Positions 58,701 to 64,000 of a stretch of DNA of 64,000 nt are shown here, piece by piece. The notes beneath the pieces are model-generated. The model made no database searches and was not told where the DNA came from. It saw only the letters and a program-made list of their open reading frames with translations. Position 1 is the stretch's first letter. Each line of letters begins with the position of its first letter. Both the position numbers and the translations under genes were made by a program. Source of the DNA: Brachycybe producta (Eukaryota > Arthropoda > Diplopoda > Playtdesmida > Andrognathidae); contig JAUPFP010000023.1 of the NCBI GenBank assembly GCA_036925085.1, forward strand, positions 1,997,778-2,061,777, given 5' to 3'.

Positions 58701-61700
58701 ATAAAATTATGAGTTTGGTTCGTTTCGTTTAATTAGAGAAACGGTCAAATGCGTCCTCGATTCCATTTATTTGGAACCTGATGCATAGTAAGTGTTTTTA
58801 TGTGGCAGTTGTTTGGACCTGTTTTCAATTTGTTTATTGACGCGTGTTTATCTCTATTTTTTATATCATTTTCTAGCTGTATGTTCAGCCGAATGATGGA
58901 TAATGTCGAGTCGTGGTATCACGTACATGACGTTAATCAATCCAAGGTGATCAAATTAAACGAGTTTGAAAACTCGACACCGATCGTGTTCCTTTTCAGA
59001 AAATTGTTTCTTTGATTTAAAATCATTGATTTGAAGAGACATTTTATTACGATATAACTTTCATTTGAAAACGTCACTAAGATTCTTGCAAGAAAAGAAA
59101 GTGACGTCAAAATTCAAATTCATCAATCACAGAAAGCCTCTTTTATCGACTGCGTTATTCGTTCATGCTTTCGACGCCTTGAGCAATTGATAAGAGGATT
59201 GAAAGCAATGTACAGAAGTAAATAAGTGATGGACAATTGACACACATTGTAATGTTTTCCTTTTCTTGCAAGACCTATAGACCATCTCGATACTATGGGA
59301 GTTCACAGACGATTGAAGTGGTCGAGATTGACTGCAAAAAGTGGTCGGCGTTTTGCCAAAACCTTTTTCAAACTTAGTTAATTGATTATTAGCAGTCGGA
59401 TATTTACACAATATCAGGCAAATGTCTCTCAATCTGAGGCCTAACTCACCAAGAGCCAATTTTGATGTAACAAATTCCCCGTTTAGATCAACTAACAATT
59501 GTTTTTGTTTTTTTTCAATAAAAACATTGGTTAGAGGCTAGACAAAAGATAGTCCCCAGGCGAGACTCTAACCAGCCTTTTTGATTAGAAAAAAAAAGCA
59601 TAATTGCAGTTGCTCTAATGAGGATGATTACGTCACAGTTGGCACTTGGGCCACAAATTGAGAAACATTTGCTTGATATATTGCATAAAAATCCGAGCCC
59701 TATAATGTTTTGAATAATTGCAACTAGTTCCCCTCATAGCGTTAGAAATCAAAAAACAGCTTAGCCCTGATTTGCATGTCCCATTCAGTTTTCACATGTT
59801 CCCGCAAAGCCCTTTCCTCGTCCTCAAGATGCCAATGCATACACTGTCGTTATATCAAAGCTCAACTATATTCACGACTTCCTGTTGAAAAGACACGACC
59901 AAGAACTATACTGTCACCTCGAGAGAATGGAGATTGCTCCTCAGATATTCGGCATGTAAGAAAAGCTCTCGAGCTCACTCGTACACACAGGAATCAGGGG
60001 TGGACTGGTAGACAAAAACGGCCCGACAAAAATGATTTGATTGGTCCTATGATAAATTAAAAAAAAAAAAATTATTTGAATGAAGCGCAAGCGAGCATAC
60101 ATTTTTTTTAAAAAAAAATTACACTTAGTTTCTATTTTTTATTTTGAATACTCGCTATGCTCGTTAAGTTAGTGAACTAACTTTTAACGAGTGTAGCGAA
60201 TAAATCGTTTAGGCTTCTTTTTACGATTCATTTTGTCACCAAAATTGACAATTTTCTTATTTATGTTATTTCGGCTTTAGAATTTCACGAGCTTAACGAG
60301 TCATTTTCCTTTCCTTTAAAATATTCCACTTTTAAACATTTCTTTTCTACTACTTTTCATGCGATTTTTAAACTTTTATCGTGTTTCTTTATCATATTGG
60401 TCCTATAATGAAAAATGTCGCCCTTCAAACTAAGCGTCTCATCGAGAAAATGTCTCATGGCCTGATAGACGAGTCCGCCTCTGACACGAGTAATAGAACG
60501 ACCGATCGTAACGAATTTCCATTTTCTAGTCGATGGTTACGTCTCCTTTTTGGACGTGAGTTTGCGCTTCAGGATTTGCTCGTCATCTGGGATGTCATCT
60601 TCGCAGACGAACGGAATTTCGGACTAGTCGATTATATTTTTATTTCGATGTTATTGTATATAAAATCATTTTGTGAGTGGATTCCAATTACCTAAACCGG
60701 TTCGATCGTGTCGATTGAATATTGTTCTTTTTTTTAGTGTTGACTGGCGATTACGCTACGTGCCTTGGATATCTGATGCGATATCCGGCAGTCGTCGATG
60801 TCCATTATATTATAGACATGGCTCTTCATATCAGAGAACCGCTCGTACGTTGGTTATTACGAGTCTTTCGTAACAAGACCAAACTCGTGTCTGTTGCAAT
60901 TTTTATATAGAATCTTGTTATTTCATTGTAGAAATTCAAGAAACCAACGGGTTACAACCAACAGATGCTTCAGCACGTTCCAACTGTCGGTGGACGACCA
61001 GATATCCATCGTGCTCCAGTTTTATATAAGAACGATTCGATGGAACATCAAAAGGGGTAAAAGTTAGACTCGATATAACTTTACGTAAGACGATCTTTAA
61101 TCATTTCCACATGATTTTATCAACTTGCAGAAAAGCAGGCAACAAAATGATGTCCGGCTTATCAACTCTGACTAGAAAGATGACCAATTCACGCCCAAAA
61201 ACGCTAAACGTCGTTCCTCGTGTTCATACGTCCTCCTCGTCCTCCGTGAGACCAAAAGACACTTCAAAATCATCTTCCAGTGATCCAGCATCGTTCGAAT
61301 CTCGATCTCCGAGTCCAGATTTAGGTTTTATCTCCTTTTAATTTCGATCGAATTGCTCTAATGCAGTTAGTTAATGTTTCGACTCGTGTTCTAGCGGAAT
61401 ATGCTCAGATCGAAGTTGATTACGACGCCGTCTACGTCGATAGAGATACAATTGCTAAATCTAATCCAGCTCTTGCTGCTAATAATAATACCGAAACGGA
61501 AATGAGGCCGTTGGGAGCTAGGTTTAAGGATAGAGCATCTACTCTTCCTAGGTCACACGCAAATAACGGAGGAAGCGGCGTTTTCATTGGCCGTAGAGAA
61601 TCGTTACAAGACGTGGAAATGAACAGAGTGAGGGTCAATCACTACGGAAGCTCGGGAATCGTTGTCGGAGAAGAGATTCCAACTTTTGCTACTAATTTTG

Positions 61701-63580
61701 TACGGAACAACAGTCGTCGGAACTCGACACAGAGAAAAAATGTAACTTGAAAATCCGATTAAGTACGGAATTATAATGTGACATGCAGAAGAGTAATTCA
61801 GTAAAAAAAAAATTAATAATTTTTAGTAACTTTCTAAACAGTTACTTTTTGACAGAGAATCAAAAAGAAGTTTTTTCAACAGCTGACTTTTGAACTATTG
61901 TCATTCTACAAGGAGAAATTAAAAGTTTGTTTCAAACTGGAATGGTAGCTTAATCACTTAATTGTATTTGTATGTTGATATCTTTTAAAATAAACTTTTT
62001 ATAGAACACAATTTTAAAAAAAAATATCTCCTGCTTAAATTTGGGTCCTTTTTAAACTGACAATAAAAAGCTTATTTTAAAAGATGTCAATATGAAATTA
62101 CTCTTAAAAGGATTGAGCTACCCTTCTAGTTTCTAAAACATTTTCAAATTTCTCTGAAAGACAATAATTATCAGGGTTTGAGGGACGTTTTAAAGTAACT
62201 TTTAAAAAGTAATTTGCAACAAATTTAAAGTAACTATAACTAAAGTAACTTTTCAAAAAGGTAACTTACCAGTACTTTTAAAAGTAGCTGTAAAGTACAG
62301 ATAAAAAATTAAAGATAACTTGTACTTTTCGAGAAGAAACTGAAGGGAGTAACTCGGTTATTTCTGTCGGCTTGAAACATTATACGCGAAGTTCTTAGAA
62401 TTTGTGTAACATTGCGATTAAACGTTTCGTCCTTTTGTTATAGACGTTATAATATTTTTGTTTACAGGACGTCTACCGTGATGTAGCTCAATTACAAGGA
62501 CAACTAAGTAACATTGAATCAATGTGTAATTACTGTTCGCATAAAATGACCACTCACATTGGTAATTACTAAAGAATCATTAGAATCATCAGTAAATGGC
62601 TAAAGAGGGTCTTTTTTTAAAACTATATTGATCGCTGTTTTCTTCTATTTTTCAAAGATCGTCTTCAAGAGTGTATCGTTAAACAAACGTTGGAAGACGA
62701 GGACGAGATGTTGATTGCTTTGGCCGGCATGAAACAGGTTTCGGATCTGATTACTTCGAAACATACAGTTTGTCTCAGAACCAACGCCTCCAGTCTTTTA
62801 TTAAGGTGTAACTTGGGAGTGTCAGTCTAATTATTTAAAATTAAATCTCTCAGAAACAATAAATGCTATATATTTGAAACCTAATGACAGTTGGAAAAAG
62901 TGAAAAAAGTTTTTCATGAAATCTCAATGGAAAAAACCTAAAAACGGGCCATTTTCAAATTGAACTATAAGATGTTTTATTTTTTAAGATAATTAATTAA
63001 TAAAAACAATTTAATTAAAAAAAAAAACGTTCGCTTGACGTTTTTGCATCGAAATTTTCCAAAAATATCTATGGAGTCACTCACTGCAGTGGCAATGTTT
63101 CATCCAGGGGGACAAGTGTTTGAGTTCAAACAACATTCGATTTCTATTTAGTTATGCTTCTGAAAATGCAGAATAATCAAGAGTTTGGAAATCAGCTGTT
63201 CATAAAACATTTTAACTTTTTTAAAATGAAAGTTTATTTTGATATTTTCCTAACAATCGTCTGATTTAAACGTGTAGCATTTATAATTTTTGAGATATTT
63301 AATTTTAAACTATTTATTTGCGTCACTTTATACTTTGATAATTAAGATTAAGGCGTTGCTTCCGAGATGTATTGTATACGTTCTTCCTGATTATTTTTTT
63401 GTTAACGTTTATCACTTGAATTATTTTTTTAAAAAAAAGGTACGAGACATCCTTAAAGGAACACTTAAATTCAGTCACAACTTCTTGGATGGCGAAAACA
63501 TGAGAATAAGTGACGATCACTATCCGAAAGAGAATATCGGAAGAATGGAAGCGTCTGGATACACAAACAACAACAGCTGA
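55721..63580 (+). CDS. TBC1D5: TBC1D5, predicted Rab GTPase-activating protein (complete, 19 exons)
   Basis: The TBC1D5 family inactivates Rab7 and works with retromer and autophagy proteins on endosomes. Exons: 55,721-55,808; 55,886-56,057; 56,127-56,235; 57,450-57,539; 57,613-57,687; 57,755-57,822; 57,893-57,995; 58,354-58,442; 58,737-58,787; 58,877-58,946; 59,789-59,955; 60,530-60,672; 60,738-60,844; 60,932-61,056; 61,131-61,324; 61,395-61,741; 62,468-62,561; 62,658-62,737; 63,440-63,580. All are GT-AG and phase-consistent, giving 770 residues (human about 795). A WKRLF segment sits at the LIR1 position of the human protein. The TBC domain runs from about 110 to 440, with the arginine finger I-QQ-D-VD-R (R200) and glutamine finger Y-R-Q (Q235) both intact, so activity is expected. 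GREFALQDLL, LVDYIF and the C-terminal coiled coil (LQGQLSNIE, then LAGMKQ, DILKGTLKF) follow the family order. Residues about 30-85 are acidic and lineage-specific. The protein stops soon after the coiled coil, lacking the human tail that holds LIR2. Exons 1-2 are the least certain. Confidence 0.93.
56570..56680. repeat. MITE family B, right-end fragment in TBC1D5 intron 3
   Basis: Carries AAGTGATTGAGCTACCCTTC followed by a degenerate GTTTTTAAAT core. Only the right half is recognisable. Confidence 0.5.
56836..57325. repeat. Inverted-repeat element, family L copy 2, in TBC1D5 intron 3 (490 bp)
   Basis: Ends GCCGATCCACATCAAGCTGA and the mirror TCAGCTTCACGTGGATCGGGC. The interior is rich in inverted ACAAAAC and GTTTTGT words. 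It aligns in reverse orientation with 54,964-55,363 over its right half. It fills about 40 percent of the 1.2-kb intron; short open frames inside are by-products. Confidence 0.8.
60149..60202. repeat. Imperfect palindrome in TBC1D5 intron 11
   Basis: TACTCGCTATGCTCGTTAAG and a mirrored right half (ending GAGTGTAGCGAATA) with few mismatches. Further CGAGC/GCTCG words lie nearby (about 60,083-60,100 and 60,288-60,300), so a larger diverged foldback is likely. Confidence 0.6.
61910..62190. repeat. MITE family B copy in TBC1D5 intron 16
   Basis: The left core CAAACTGGAATGGTAGCTTA and the right core GAGCTACCCTTCTAGTTTCT bracket mirrored TTTTAAAATAAACTTTTTAT and AAAAAGCTTATTTTAAAAGA segments. Outer ends match the family's TTTCTCTGAAAGACA. 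The nearby AAAGTAACT repeats (about 62,190-62,300) form a separate short repeat run. Confidence 0.7.
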
Positions 63581-64000
63581 TTTAGATTTAATACGATATC
63601 TAATGGATCCTTCGTCATCGTTGTTTGTTTAAACTAAATAGTCATTTTAATTTTCTTTTTGTTGTGTTATCAGGGTTGGTACATATGGGCTACTTTTGAA
63701 AGACGAAGGTCAAAGGTTGTCGGACAGTCGTTGTAATGTATTCTCCGTCGCAATATATTTTCTATGAAAAGACGCCAACTTCGGCACATAGAAAATATGT
63801 TGTGACGCTACCTTCGCGACCTTCTACATATTTTTGAAGCCAAAATGTCTTTCAAAAGTCGCCTGTGTGCCAAGAGCTTAACACAGTATTTTGTGTTTTA
63901 TGTTTTATGAGGGCAAGAGAGGATTTACGGACACACACTTATCGAGATAGTTGTAAATAATTCTAATTGTACTGCTTTAAAATCAATTTTAAAAGTGGCT
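63581..64000. other. DNA downstream of TBC1D5
   Basis: Non-coding. No AATAAA is seen between the stop and the MITE at 63,671, so the poly(A) signal may be a variant or lie beyond the window. Confidence 0.5.
63671..63882. repeat. MITE family I copy downstream of TBC1D5
   Basis: The left arm has GGCTACTTTTGAAAGACGAA and the right arm has TCTTTCAAAAGTCGCCTGTG. The central hairpin shares ATATTTTCTATGAAAAGACG with 20,440-20,460. Full-length and among the better preserved copies. Confidence 0.75.

Overview
The window looks like animal nuclear DNA. It is AT-rich with dense simple repeats, has spliced genes with short GT-AG introns, and carries very many small foldback elements. The zinc-finger/homeobox gene has the finger layout of protostome zfh1 (a finger beginning C-K-V-C directly before the ZEB-like pair, plus two extra mid-protein fingers) rather than that of vertebrate ZEB1/2. 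I therefore infer a protostome invertebrate, perhaps an arthropod; the species cannot be fixed from the sequence.

Layout. (1) About 1-28,920: no gene I can support. It is either intergenic DNA or the upstream introns of zfh1, filled with microsatellites, perfect palindromes and at least seven families of short inverted-repeat (MITE-like) elements, one nested inside another. (2) 28,921-33,278, plus strand: the 3' part of a zfh1/ZEB transcription repressor gene in four exons, with two MITEs in one intron and a likely poly(A) signal at 33,970. (3) 33,976-42,032: AT-rich DNA with more foldbacks and a long TA array. (4) 42,033-52,296: a 10.26-kb LTR retroelement inserted in the TA array, with two 688-bp LTRs that look identical by eye. 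It carries a Gag-protease reading frame and a second, unrecognised 725-residue reading frame, but no reverse transcriptase, RNase H or integrase, so it looks non-autonomous and very young. (5) 52,297-55,720: a foldback, a small hAT-like element with 8-bp target duplications, a diverged tandem repeat of about 190 bp, and an inverted-repeat element. (6) 55,721-63,580, plus strand: a complete TBC1D5 gene of 19 exons (770 residues by my splice model), a predicted Rab GTPase-activating protein of the retromer/autophagy pathway. (7) 63,581-64,000: downstream DNA with one more MITE.

The two host genes show no functional link; they are neighbours separated by about 22 kb of mobile DNA. The most unusual item is the retroelement: a recent insertion whose second protein has no recognisable envelope, polymerase or nuclease features, and whose leader carries an alternating 60-bp tandem array and several strong hairpins. 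All exon coordinates are read by eye from splice signals, phase and family similarity.
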